A stretch of 24,768 bases of DNA from an uncultured Dorea sp. (GCA_910578455.1 CAJTQA010000034.1:13484-38251), one strand, 5' to 3'; counted from the first letter of the stretch, positions 7,930 to 15,836 are shown. The notes: generated by a model not told the origin, from the sequence alone. Numbers and translations are program-made.

Positions 7930-8664
7930 CTACATTTTGGATAAAGCAGCCTCGTCCGCCACGATGGTTACGTCCGGGTGGAGCTGCAGTACGGATGCCG
8001 GAACTTCAGGAGTAATCGGGCCGCATACGACTTTTTTAAGAATTTCAGCTTTATCTTCGCCGCTTACGACAACGACAATCTTTTTCGCTTTCATGATGCT
8101 GCCGATCCCCATCGTGTATGCCTGGCGGGGAACGTCGTCCTCAGACTCAAAGAAACGCTTGTTGGCCTCGATCGTGCTCGGAGTCAGGTCTACGCAGTGG
8201 GTTCCGCAGGGGAATACATCGCTCGGCTCATTGAACCCGATATGGCCGTTGTGGCCTAAGCCTAAGAGCTGCAAGTCAACGCCGCCGCTTTTTTCAATAA
8301 TCTCGTCATAGTCCTTGCATGCCTTGCAGGCATCCGGCTCTAAGCCGTCAGGAACAGAGGTGTTGGCTTTGTCGATATTTACATGGTTAAAGAAATTTGT
8401 ATTCATAAAATAGCGGTAGCTCTGGTCATTTTCCGGGTCAAGACCCTTGTATTCATCCAGGTTGATGCTGGATACTCTTGAAAAATCCAAATCTCCTTTT
8501 TTATACCATTCAATTAACTGTTCATATGTTCCGACAGGAGAAGAGCCTGTGGCAAGCCCAAGTACGCAGTCCGGTTTCATGATCACCTGTGCGGAAATAA
8601 TATTCGCTGCTTTCCTGCTTAACTCCTTATAATCCTTTGCTCTGCATATAACCATATCTTTCAT
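7930..8664 (-). CDS. nagB: glucosamine-6-phosphate deaminase
   Basis: 244 residues, normal length for NagB, which converts glucosamine-6-P to fructose-6-P and ammonia in the cytoplasm. Diagnostic motifs are LATGSSPVGTY (37-47, phosphate and sugar binding), INLDEY (67-72, with the catalytic Asp) and GLGHNGHIGFNEP (135-147), carrying the His and Glu of the ring-opening triad. It is the last enzyme of the sialate/GlcNAc pathway encoded around it. It is divergent from nanE and sits first in a two-gene unit with a cupin gene. GGAAATG-type ribosome site sequence precedes ATG 8664. Its promoter (8726-8753) mirrors that of nanE and lies next to dyads that could be RpiR operators, implying joint control. 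Confidence 0.97.
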   Translation of the reverse strand: MKDMVICRAKDYKELSRKAANIISAQVIMKPDCVLGLATGSSPVGTYEQLIEWYKKGDLDFSRVSSINLDEYKGLDPENDQSYRYFMNTNFFNHVNIDKANTSVPDGLEPDACKACKDYDEIIEKSGGVDLQLLGLGHNGHIGFNEPSDVFPCGTHCVDLTPSTIEANKRFFESEDDVPRQAYTMGIGSIMKAKKIVVVVSGEDKAEILKKVVCGPITPEVPASVLQLHPDVTIVADEAALSKM

Positions 8665-8725
8665 TTCCTTTCTCTTTCATTACTTACGGTTTTGATTTTC
8701 ATTGTCAGTAATGCCTTTTCTTATA

Positions 8726-8753
8726 AGTATATCAGCAAAATCAGGAATTTCAA
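8726..8753 (-). promoter_or_regulatory. nagB promoter
   Basis: Reverse strand: -35 TTGAAA (8753-8748), 16-base spacer, -10 TATACT (8731-8726). The -10 region reads CTGATATACTTA, identical over 12 bases to the nanE promoter. Confidence 0.8.
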
Positions 8754-8775
8754 TAAAAATCAGCAGAATTGGAGA

Positions 8776-8805
8776 TACTTTCAATCATGGAAAGAAAGTA
8801 CTTTT
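8776..8805. promoter_or_regulatory. candidate operator in nagB-nanE intergenic region (site 1)
   Basis: GAAAGTACTTTT (8794-8805) contains the perfect palindrome AAAGTACTTT. TACTTTC at 8776-8782 pairs with GAAAGTA at 8794-8800 as a 7-base inverted repeat. The GAAA...TTTC form fits dyads bound by RpiR-family regulators of amino-sugar genes; assignment to the locus regulator is inference. Confidence 0.5.
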
Positions 8806-8873
8806 ATTTGTGCAAAATTACTAATAAAAGCTTGCAGATAACGGGTGAAAAACAGACATATTTGGAAAGAAGT

Positions 8874-8885
8874 GAAAGAACTTTC
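8874..8885. promoter_or_regulatory. candidate operator in nagB-nanE intergenic region (site 2)
   Basis: GAAAG-AA-CTTTC, 5-base perfect arms, centred exactly 80 bases from the centre of GAAAGTACTTTT and ending 17 bases before the nanE -35. It shares the GAAAG-n2-CTTTY layout with site 1. Confidence 0.5.
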
Positions 8886-8902
8886 TAACGATACAAAAGA
8901 TA

Positions 8903-8930
8903 TTGAAAATAAATTCTATACTGATATACT
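8903..8930 (+). promoter_or_regulatory. nanE promoter
   Basis: -35 TTGAAA (8903-8908), 16-base spacer, -10 TATACT (8925-8930), 29 bases before ATG 8959. It has the same hexamers, spacing and CTGATATACTTA block as the divergent nagB promoter. Confidence 0.85.
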
Positions 8931-8958
8931 TAAGGCAACAAAAAGGAGGGCAAGATAA

Positions 8959-9648
8959 ATGACAGAAAAGAAAATAGAAAACCTGAAGGGGAAACTTATC
9001 GTCTCCTGCCAGGCATTGCCGCACGAGCCGCTCCATTCTTCCTTCATCATGGGAAGGATGGCGCTGGCGGCAAAGGAGGGGGGCGCATGCGGCATCCGGG
9101 CGAACACGAAAGAAGACATTATGGAGATCGGGCATAATGTTGACCTCCCAGTCATCGGGATTGTAAAACGGGATTATGAGAACTGCAAAGTTTATATTAC
9201 GCCGACGATGAAAGAAGTGGATGAGCTGATGGAAGTAAAGCCGGAGATTATCGCGCTGGACGCCACAGGCAGGCTTAGGCCGGGAGGAGTTTCGCTTGAT
9301 GACTTTTTCAGGCAGGTTAAAGAAAAGTACCCGAAACAGCTCTGGATGGCAGACTGCTCCACAGTGGAGGAGGCACTTCACGCCGATGAGCTTGGATTCG
9401 ATTTTATCGGAACAACGATGGTGGGCTATACCGAGGAGAGCGAGGGCGACCGGATTGAGGAGGACGATTTCCGGATCCTGCGGGAGATTATCGCGAAAGC
9501 GAAACATAAAGTCATCGCAGAGGGGAATATAAATACCCCCCAGAAGGTTAAGAGAGTCATCGAGCTTGGAGCCTACAGCGTGGTGGTAGGTTCGGCGATT
9601 ACAAGGCCGCAGCTTATCACGAAAGAATTTTCAGAAGTGCTTGATTAG
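8959..9648 (+). CDS. nanE: N-acetylmannosamine-6-phosphate 2-epimerase
   Basis: 229 residues, the size of single-domain NanE (TIM barrel), which converts ManNAc-6-P to GlcNAc-6-P. Visible motifs are LIVSCQALPHEPLHS (13-27), the lysine strand IGIVKRDY (66-73; Lys70 matches the catalytic Lys of clostridial NanE), ALDATGR (99-105), the acidic residue in IAEGNI (186-191) and the phosphate-binding GSAITRP (211-217). AGGAGGG lies upstream of ATG 8959. It heads the rightward transcript nanE-nanA-symporter-yhcH, from a promoter that mirrors nagB's. All motifs are intact. Confidence 0.97.
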   Translation: MTEKKIENLKGKLIVSCQALPHEPLHSSFIMGRMALAAKEGGACGIRANTKEDIMEIGHNVDLPVIGIVKRDYENCKVYITPTMKEVDELMEVKPEIIALDATGRLRPGGVSLDDFFRQVKEKYPKQLWMADCSTVEEALHADELGFDFIGTTMVGYTEESEGDRIEEDDFRILREIIAKAKHKVIAEGNINTPQKVKRVIELGAYSVVVGSAITRPQLITKEFSEVLD

Positions 9649-9687
9649 CAGATATAAAACATTCAAAAAGAAAAAGGAGTAAAAATC

Positions 9688-10608
9688 ATGAGGAATCTTG
9701 ACAAGTACAAAGGCGTTATCCCGGCATTTTACGCATGCTACGACGAGGAGGGCAGCATAAGCCCGGAGGGCGTAAAGGCGCTCACCAGATATTTTGTGGA
9801 AAAAGGAGTTAAGGGAGTATATGTAAACGGCTCTTCCGGGGAATGCATCTACCAGAGCGTGGAGGACAAAAAGACGGTTCTTGAAAATGTGATGGAGGAG
9901 GCCAAGGGAAAGCTTACGGTAATCGCCCATGTGGCATGCAACAACACAAAAGACAGTATGGAGCTTGCCCGCCACGCAGAGAGCGTGGGAGCAGACGCGA
10001 TCGCAGCCATCCCGCCTATATATTTCCGCCTGCCGGAACACGCGATCGCGCAGTACTGGAACGACATCAGCTCGGCGGCCCCAAATACGGATTTTGTCAT
10101 CTACAATATCCCGCAGCTGGCAGGCGTAGCCCTCACGATGAATTTATTTGCAGAGATGAGAAAAAATCCGAATGTGATCGGCGTCAAGAATTCCTCTATG
10201 CCGGTTCAGGACATCCAGATGTTTAAGGCGGCGGCAGGAGAGGACTATGTAATCTTCAACGGGCCGGACGAGCAGTTCATAAGCGGCAGGGTGATCGGGG
10301 CGGAAGGAGCCATCGGCGGCACATACGGCGCGATGCCTGAATTGTTCCTTAAGCTGGACGAGTTCGTGAAGGCCGGCGAGCTTTTAAAAGCAAAGGAGCT
10401 CCAGTATGCGGTCAATGAGATTATCTACAAGATGTGCTCCGCCAAAGGCAACATGTACGGCGTGATCAAGGAAATTCTGAAGATTAACGAGAACCTTTCC
10501 CTTGGAGGGGTGAGAAAGCCGCTGCCTGGGCTGACGGAAGATGATATGGCGGCAGTAAAAGAGGCGGCGCAGATGATTTGTGACGCAAAGGAAAAATACC
10601 TGGGATAA
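9688..10608 (+). CDS. nanA: N-acetylneuraminate lyase (DapA superfamily)
   Basis: 306 residues, a DHDPS/NAL-family class I aldolase that splits N-acetylneuraminate into ManNAc and pyruvate. The carboxylate-binding loop is GSSGE (48-52), the catalytic Tyr lies in VIYNIPQLAGVALT (137-150; Tyr139), and the Schiff-base Lys lies in VIGVKNSS (163-170; Lys167). The YNIP-LAGV block and the neighbouring nanE, symporter and yhcH favour sialate lyase over dihydrodipicolinate synthase. AAAGGAG precedes the ATG, 39 bases after nanE. The last six codons including the stop are tandemly duplicated just downstream (10591-10626). Confidence 0.95.
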   Translation: MRNLDKYKGVIPAFYACYDEEGSISPEGVKALTRYFVEKGVKGVYVNGSSGECIYQSVEDKKTVLENVMEEAKGKLTVIAHVACNNTKDSMELARHAESVGADAIAAIPPIYFRLPEHAIAQYWNDISSAAPNTDFVIYNIPQLAGVALTMNLFAEMRKNPNVIGVKNSSMPVQDIQMFKAAAGEDYVIFNGPDEQFISGRVIGAEGAIGGTYGAMPELFLKLDEFVKAGELLKAKELQYAVNEIIYKMCSAKGNMYGVIKEILKINENLSLGGVRKPLPGLTEDDMAAVKEAAQMICDAKEKYLG

Positions 10609-10626
10609 GAAAAATACCTGAGATAA
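10591..10626 (+). repeat. tandem 18-base duplication spanning the nanA stop
   Basis: Two adjacent 18-base units, GAAAAATACCTGGGATAA and GAAAAATACCTGAGATAA, differ at one base. The first encodes the last five residues and stop of NanA; the second is a non-coding copy after the stop that keeps the same frame. Confidence 0.85.
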
Positions 10627-10654
10627 GAATATTTAGTATGAGGAGGAAAAAGCA

Positions 10655-12160
10655 ATGCAGGGTTTTACAATGATTGACCTGGTTATCCTGGTCGTGTATC
10701 TGGCGGCGGTATTGTTTGCCGGCCTTCACTTCGCGAAGAAGGAGATGAAGGGAAAGGAATATTTTAAGGGAGACGGAACTGTACCGTGGTGGGTGACTTC
10801 CGTATCTATATTCGCCACATTATTAAGCCCGATTTCATTTTTGTCACTGGCAGGCAACTCCTATGCCGGAACATGGATCATGTGGTTCGCGCAGCTTGGC
10901 ATGCTGCTGGCGATCCCGCTTACCATCCGGTTCTTCCTGCCCATTTACAGCAGGCTTGACATCGACACTGCGTACCACTATCTGGAACTTCGGTTTGGCA
11001 GCAAGGGGCTCAGAGTTCTGGGTGCGGTTATGTTCATCATCTATCAGGTGGGCCGTATGTCTATTATCATGTACCTGCCATGCATGGTGCTGGGGAGCCT
11101 TACAGGCATCAGCGTAAATGTCCTGATCATCATTATGGGAGTGATTGCCATTATCTACTCCTATACAGGCGGCCTTAAGTCTGTGCTCTGGACTGACTTT
11201 ATCCAGGGTTCTGTGCTGCTCATCGGAGTTACCTTTGCCCTCGTGTTCCTCCTCGCGCATATAGACGGAGGAATCGGAACCGTGCTTGGCGCACTGGCAA
11301 ATGAACATAAATTCCTTGCGGCTGACCAGCCGATTTTCGACGCCAATATTTTAAAAGACAGTGTGTTCATCATGATCGTGGGCGCAGGGTTCAACACTAT
11401 GGGTTCCTACGTGTCAAGCCAGGATATCGTGCAGCGTTTCACTACGACGACAGACACGAAGAAGTTAAACAAGATGATGCTGACAAACGGCGCGCTTTCC
11501 ATCTTTATCGCGACAGTGTTCTACCTGATCGGCACAGGCCTTTTCGTCTTCTACCAGCAGAACGCACTTCCGCCGGCAGCAGCGCAGGACCAGATCTTTG
11601 CATCCTACATCGCCTTCGAGCTCCCGGTAGGGATAACGGGAATCCTTCTGGCAGCGATTTACGCAGCGTCACAGTCCACGCTGTCAACAGGGCTTAACTC
11701 TGTAGCGTCAAGCTGGACGTTAGATATCCAGGCCCGTCTGACGAAGAAAGAATTAAGTTTTGAGAAACAGACGAAGATCGGGCAGTACGTGTCACTGATC
11801 GTAGGCGTGTTTGCCATTATCGTTTCTATGGTTCTGGCAAACGGCGGCGTGAAATCAGCGTATGAGTGGTTCAACGGATTTATGGGGCTGGTGCTTGGAA
11901 TCCTCATCGGAACCTTTATTCTCGGAGCATTTACGAAAGTTGCCAACACCTTCGGCGCCACACTGGCATTTATCGCGGCGTCCGCAGTGATGGTAGGCAT
12001 CAAGTACTTTGTTCCGGCAGAGGCGGTATCTATCTGGTCTTACTCCATCATCTCCATCGCGGTTTCCTTAGCAGTGGGAATCCCGGCAAGCATCATCTGG
12101 AGAAAGATAAAAGGCGATACGTCCGCCCCGGCGCCGCACACTACAATTTACAATGTGTAG
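10655..12160 (+). CDS. sodium:solute symporter (SSS family), probable sialic acid importer
   Basis: 501 residues, mostly hydrophobic, with about 13 predicted membrane helices as in the SSS family. The N-terminal helix VILVVYLAAVLFAGLHFAKK is followed by the family's KEYFKGDGTVPWWVTSVSIF block. The conserved SSF region YTGGLKSVLWTDFIQGS lies at about 168-184, and AIYAASQSTLSTGLNSVAS around 335-353 contains the Ser/Thr-rich stretch of helix 8 that forms the sodium site. A GAGGAGG ribosome site precedes ATG 10655. It lies between nanA and the anomerase gene in one operon, which makes sodium-coupled uptake of sialic acid, as in known SSS-type sialate transporters, the likely role. The substrate is inferred from context; ManNAc or an anhydro-sialate is possible. 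Confidence 0.92.
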   Translation: MQGFTMIDLVILVVYLAAVLFAGLHFAKKEMKGKEYFKGDGTVPWWVTSVSIFATLLSPISFLSLAGNSYAGTWIMWFAQLGMLLAIPLTIRFFLPIYSRLDIDTAYHYLELRFGSKGLRVLGAVMFIIYQVGRMSIIMYLPCMVLGSLTGISVNVLIIIMGVIAIIYSYTGGLKSVLWTDFIQGSVLLIGVTFALVFLLAHIDGGIGTVLGALANEHKFLAADQPIFDANILKDSVFIMIVGAGFNTMGSYVSSQDIVQRFTTTTDTKKLNKMMLTNGALSIFIATVFYLIGTGLFVFYQQNALPPAAAQDQIFASYIAFELPVGITGILLAAIYAASQSTLSTGLNSVASSWTLDIQARLTKKELSFEKQTKIGQYVSLIVGVFAIIVSMVLANGGVKSAYEWFNGFMGLVLGILIGTFILGAFTKVANTFGATLAFIAASAVMVGIKYFVPAEAVSIWSYSIISIAVSLAVGIPASIIWRKIKGDTSAPAPHTTIYNV

Positions 12161-12173
12161 GAGGTTTTAGCAT

Positions 12174-12623
12174 ATGATATTCGGAAATATAAACCATCTG
12201 GAAGAGTTCGGATTTTTGGAAGATTCCGTGAAAGAATGCTTTGCGTACCTGAAAGACCATGACCTTATGGCATACGGGAAAGGCACTCACGAAATCGACG
12301 GCAGTCGGCTGTTTGTAAATGTGGTGGAGTACGCCACCACCGCGCCGGAAAACCGTTTCTGGGAGGCGCACAAAGACTACCTGGACGTTCACGTAATGCT
12401 GAAAGGACAGGAACGAATCGATGTGAACTTTATCCAGAACATGGAGCTTAAGGAGTATGTAAAAAAAGACGACTTCCTTCCCATGGAAGGGGAAAAGAAC
12501 GCATCGGTGGTGTTGCGGGAAGGAGATTTCCTCGTGTGCTACCCAAGCGACGGACACCGGACAGCAGTGCAAGTAGAAGAACCTGAGACAATTAAGAAGG
12601 CGATTTTTAAGGTTGTTGTATAG
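12174..12623 (+). CDS. nanQ: YhcH/YjgK/YiaL-family protein, probable N-acetylneuraminate anomerase
   Basis: 149 residues of the DUF386/YhcH cupin-like family; the E. coli member in the nan operon (NanQ) speeds conversion of sialic acid to the anomer used by the lyase. Typical features are the start MIFGNINHLE, the KGTHEIDGSRLFVNVVEY stretch (40-57), WEAHKDYLDVHVMLKGQE (63-80) with the metal-binding Glu/His set, and FLVCYPSDGHRT (122-133) near the end. AGGAGG precedes ATG 12174, 13 bases after the symporter stop, so it is the last gene of this operon. Specific anomerase activity is inferred from family and context. Confidence 0.93.
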   Translation: MIFGNINHLEEFGFLEDSVKECFAYLKDHDLMAYGKGTHEIDGSRLFVNVVEYATTAPENRFWEAHKDYLDVHVMLKGQERIDVNFIQNMELKEYVKKDDFLPMEGEKNASVVLREGDFLVCYPSDGHRTAVQVEEPETIKKAIFKVVV

Positions 12624-12716
12624 GGGATTTCGGGGCTGTGTACTGAAAGCCATATATAAACCTTGAAAATCGGCGGGGGGATGGTGGGCTGGAGAGCAAG
12701 AGGCTTTTGTGAGGTT

Positions 12717-12806
12717 TGCGGTGGCTGGCAGGCATCCAAGTTCCCTTAGCATGCCACCCCCAACCGCAGGCATCCAAGTTCCTATAGCATGCCACCCCTA
12801 CCCGCA
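12717..12806. repeat. intergenic repeat: two 38-base units with inverted-repeat structure
   Basis: Units 12731-12768 and 12769-12806 match at 34 of 38 positions. Each starts GGCATCCAAGTT and ends in CCGCA, and each contains a GGCAT/ATGCC inverted pair. TGCGGT (12717-12722) also pairs with ACCGCA (12763-12768), so the first unit can fold as part of an imperfect hairpin. The stretch 12624-12936 (313 bases) otherwise holds only the promoter at 12888-12916. This looks like a palindromic intergenic repeat rather than a coding sequence. Confidence 0.7.
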
Positions 12807-12887
12807 GTTAGCAGTTAGTCCGCCGCAGCGTTGCCCGGTTTGCGTGAGAAACCCTATCCCAGAACACAGTCCTCCCTGCAAAAAACT

Positions 12888-12916
12888 TTGACCCTTTTGG
12901 GGGGATATATTATAAT
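12888..12916 (+). promoter_or_regulatory. promoter of the ROK kinase-rpiR-nagA unit
   Basis: TTGACC (12888-12893), 17-base spacer, perfect TATAAT (12911-12916), 20 bases before ATG 12937. This strong internal promoter makes the kinase-regulator-nagA genes a separate transcription unit. Confidence 0.85.
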
Positions 12917-12936
12917 GAAAGACAGGCAGAGTAAAT

Positions 12937-13821
12937 ATGAAAAAATATATTAGTATTGACGTTGGCGGAACTGCCATCAAGTATGGACTTATCGGCGACG
13001 GACAGATTTTAAGCAGGAGCACCATGAACACGGAGGCGGAAAAGGGCGGCCCGGCCGTACTTTTAAAGGTGCTGGGAATTGCGGGCGGATTTTTCCCGCA
13101 GGAGGAGATCAGCGGGATCTGCATATCGACGGCGGGAATGGTGGATACTGAAAAAGGGGTAATCACCTACGCGGCTCCTCTTATTCCGGATTATGCGGGA
13201 ACAGAGTATAAAAAGGCGATGGAGGAGCGTTTCGGCGTTCCCTGCGAGGTGGAAAATGACGTGAACTGTGCCGGGCTTGCGGAGAGTGTGTCCGGCGCGG
13301 CGAAGGGCAGCCGCATTTCTCTTATGCTCACCGTGGGAACGGGGATTGGCGGCAGCATTGTCATTGACGGGAAAGTTTTTCGGGGATTTTCCGGGAGCGC
13401 CTGCGAGGTGGGCTATATGACCATGGGAGACAGCGATTTTCAGACTCTCGGGGCAGCCAGCATTCTGTCAAAAAAAGTGGCGGGATGGAAAAAGGAGCCG
13501 GCAAAGCAGTGGAGCGGCTATCGTATTTTTGAATGTGCAAAAGAAGGGGATGACCTGTGCCTTCGCGCCATTGACGAGATGTCGGATGTGCTGGGGGAGG
13601 GAATCGCCAATATCTGTTATGTGCTGAACCCGGAGATTGTAGTTTTAGGCGGAGGGATTATGGCGCAGGAGGAGTTCTTAAGGGCAAGGATTGAGGCGGC
13701 CATTGGAAAATACCTGGTTTCCGGCATTGCGCGCCACACAAGGCTGGCCTTTGCAAAGCACAGGAATGATGCGGGGATGCTGGGCGCGTTCTATCATTTT
13801 CGGCAGCGTCACCCGGAGTAA
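12937..13821 (+). CDS. nanK: ROK-family sugar kinase, probable N-acetylmannosamine kinase
   Basis: 294 residues of the ROK fold. The phosphate-1 loop is IDVGGTAIKYGLIG (7-20), the sugar site with catalytic Asp is VENDVNCAGLAE (105-116; Asp108), and the phosphate-2 loop is LTVGTGIGGSIVIDG (131-145). The usual ROK zinc motif (Cx-CGxxGCxE) is replaced by FSGSACEVGYM (151-161): the conserved Glu remains but the Cys cluster is absent. Such zinc-free variants are known among Firmicute ROK kinases. In this locus the missing step is ManNAc to ManNAc-6-P, so NanK is the natural assignment; glucokinase-type activity remains possible. It has its own promoter and is followed 13 bases later by an rpiR-type regulator. 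Confidence 0.88.
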   Translation: MKKYISIDVGGTAIKYGLIGDGQILSRSTMNTEAEKGGPAVLLKVLGIAGGFFPQEEISGICISTAGMVDTEKGVITYAAPLIPDYAGTEYKKAMEERFGVPCEVENDVNCAGLAESVSGAAKGSRISLMLTVGTGIGGSIVIDGKVFRGFSGSACEVGYMTMGDSDFQTLGAASILSKKVAGWKKEPAKQWSGYRIFECAKEGDDLCLRAIDEMSDVLGEGIANICYVLNPEIVVLGGGIMAQEEFLRARIEAAIGKYLVSGIARHTRLAFAKHRNDAGMLGAFYHFRQRHPE

Positions 13822-13834
13822 AAGCGAGGACGAG

Positions 13835-14665
13835 ATGGAATACTATGTAAAGTCGGTAGTGCCGATTATTGAATCGAATTACGATAATTTTACAACAGTT
13901 GAGAAGAATATTGCGGATTTCTTTATACAGAACCGGAAGAAAGTGGATTTTTCCGCAAAGGCGGTTGCGGAAAATCTGTTTGTATCGGAGGCGTCTCTGT
14001 CGAGATTTGCGAAGAAATGCGGATATCGGGGTTACCGTGAGTTTGTGTACCAGTATGAGAAAACCTTTGTGGAAAAGGAAGAGTCCATTACCGGGAATAC
14101 GAGGATGGTGCTGAATGCTTACCAGGAGCTTTTAAACAAGACTTACAGCCTGATGGACGAGGCGCAGGTGGGCAGGATTGCCAGATATCTCAATAAGGCG
14201 GAGCGGGTGTTTGTGTGCGGAATCGGAAGTTCCGGGTTTGCGGCTGATGAGATGGAGATGCGGTTTATGCGTATCGGCGTGGACATCAACTCGGTGAAGG
14301 ATGCGGACATCATGCGGATGCAGACCGTGTTCCGGGATGAGCGGAGCCTGATCTTCGGGATCAGCATCAGCGGCGGGCAGGAGGCGGTTCAGTATTTCCT
14401 TAAGGAGTCTTACCGGAGGGGCGCGAAGACAGTGCTGCTGACGGCGCGCAACAGAGGGGAATTTGATGAATTCTGTGATGAGGTCGTGCTGATTCCCTCG
14501 TTAAAGCACTTAAATTACGGCAATGTCATTTCTCCCCAGTTTCCTATATTGGTTATGGTTGATATTATTTATTCCAGCTATGTGGAGCAGGATAAATATA
14601 AAATAGAGACATTTCATGATTATACTTTGCGGGCATTGGAAGGAGTGAAGAGCGATGATTATTAA
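13835..14665 (+). CDS. MurR/RpiR-family transcriptional regulator (HTH + SIS)
   Basis: 276 residues from ATG 13835, preceded by GCGAGG; a longer open frame runs back into the kinase gene but would be an overlap artefact. The N-terminal HTH_6 domain (about 1-77) includes TTVEKNIADFFIQN and the recognition region VAENLFVSEASLSRFAKKCG. A SIS phosphosugar-binding domain follows (about 110-250): RVFVCGIGSSGFAADEMEMR, then SLIFGISISGGQEAV. RpiR regulators sense a sugar phosphate; ManNAc-6-P or GlcNAc-6-P is likely here. It is transcribed with the kinase and overlaps nagA by 11 bases. The dyads between nagB and nanE are its candidate operators. Confidence 0.93.
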   Translation: MEYYVKSVVPIIESNYDNFTTVEKNIADFFIQNRKKVDFSAKAVAENLFVSEASLSRFAKKCGYRGYREFVYQYEKTFVEKEESITGNTRMVLNAYQELLNKTYSLMDEAQVGRIARYLNKAERVFVCGIGSSGFAADEMEMRFMRIGVDINSVKDADIMRMQTVFRDERSLIFGISISGGQEAVQYFLKESYRRGAKTVLLTARNRGEFDEFCDEVVLIPSLKHLNYGNVISPQFPILVMVDIIYSSYVEQDKYKIETFHDYTLRALEGVKSDDY

Positions 14666-15836
14666 AAATGTGAAGGTTTACACGGAGGAAAAGGTGTTTG
14701 CAGACGGCGCGGTTGTGATCAAGGACGGCAGGTTTGACAAGGTGCTTACAGACGGGGAAGATGTGCAGGCTGCGGCCGGAGCTTGCGCGGAGGAAGATGT
14801 GATAGACGGGGAGGGAGCGTATGCGATTCCGGGGCTGATCGACATTCATTTCCACGGGTGTAAAGGCTATGACTTCTGTGACGGTACACAAGGGGCCATC
14901 GAGGAGATCGCGAAATACGAGGCATCCGTCGGGGTGACGGGAATCTGCCCGGCGACTATGACCCTTCCGGTGGAAGAGCTTACGGAAATCCTTGCGGTGG
15001 GAGCGGCTTATGCAGAGCGCTCAGGCGAGGCCGGCAAACAGGCGCCGGGCGCGGATCTTCTTGGCGTAAATATGGAAGGGCCGTTTATCAGCATAGAGAA
15101 AAAGGGCGCGCAGGACGAGCGGAACATCATTCCATGTGATGCAGAGACCTGTCAGAAGTTTTTGGATGCGTCAAAAGGGCTTGTGAAATTCGTGGGAATC
15201 GCGCCGGAGCGGAACGGGGATTTTGAGGCTTTTATCAATCAGGTAAAGGATAAGGTAAATGTGTCTCTCGCCCACACCAATGCGGATTACGACACGGCAA
15301 AGGCGGCGTTTGACGCGGGGGCGAATCATGCGGTTCACCTTTACAATGCGATGCCGGTATTTACCCACCGGACGCCGGGGGTAGTGGGCGCAGTGTCAGA
15401 CAGCCCCCATGTAAATGCAGAGCTTATCTGCGACGGCGTGCATATCCACCCTTCGGTTGTGCGGGCGACTTTCAAGATGATGGGAGCGGAACGGATGATC
15501 TTAATAAGCGACAGCATGCGGGCAACCGGGATGCCCGACGGGCGGTATCTCCTTGGCGGCCTTGAAGTGGATGTAAAGGGGAACCGGGCGACCCTGGCCT
15601 CTAACGGAGCCCTTGCCGGCTCTGCGACAAATCTTATGGACTGCATGAGGACGGCGGTAAAGAAGATGGGGATTCCGCTTGAGGCGGCAGTTGCCTGTGC
15701 GACGATGAACCCGGCGAAAGCCATCGGGGAATATGATAATTACGGCTCCATCACGCCGGGGAAGAAAGCGGATGTGGTGCTGCTTGACGGGGAACTGGAG
15801 ATAAAGGGCGTTATCAAAGGCGGAGTGAGATTGTAG
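14655..15836 (+). CDS. nagA: N-acetylglucosamine-6-phosphate deacetylase
   Basis: 393 residues, normal length for NagA, an amidohydrolase that makes glucosamine-6-P and acetate. The metal site begins with IDIHFHGCKGYD (62-73; His65 and His67) and continues with NMEGPF (139-144; Glu141), SLAHTNADYD (204-213; His207) and NHAVHLYNAMPVFTHR (224-239; His228). The catalytic Asp is in LISDSMRATGMPDG (283-296; Asp286). The start ATG lies inside the end of the regulator gene, with GGAGTG 8-10 bases upstream, so the genes are translationally coupled. It is the last gene of its unit; a decayed fragment and a terminator follow. Confidence 0.97.
   Translation: MIIKNVKVYTEEKVFADGAVVIKDGRFDKVLTDGEDVQAAAGACAEEDVIDGEGAYAIPGLIDIHFHGCKGYDFCDGTQGAIEEIAKYEASVGVTGICPATMTLPVEELTEILAVGAAYAERSGEAGKQAPGADLLGVNMEGPFISIEKKGAQDERNIIPCDAETCQKFLDASKGLVKFVGIAPERNGDFEAFINQVKDKVNVSLAHTNADYDTAKAAFDAGANHAVHLYNAMPVFTHRTPGVVGAVSDSPHVNAELICDGVHIHPSVVRATFKMMGAERMILISDSMRATGMPDGRYLLGGLEVDVKGNRATLASNGALAGSATNLMDCMRTAVKKMGIPLEAAVACATMNPAKAIGEYDNYGSITPGKKADVVLLDGELEIKGVIKGGVRL

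Noticed and set aside
7514..8311. 265-codon forward frame opposite the cupin gene and nagB
   Set aside because: It spans a terminator and two well-supported reverse genes; no start signal.
12731..12806. CRISPR-like direct repeats
   Set aside because: Only two abutting units with no spacer between them and no cas genes; treated as an intergenic repeat.
13691..13834. 48-codon N-terminal extension of the RpiR regulator
   Set aside because: Overlaps the kinase gene, has no ribosome site, and the family's normal N-terminus starts at ATG 13835.
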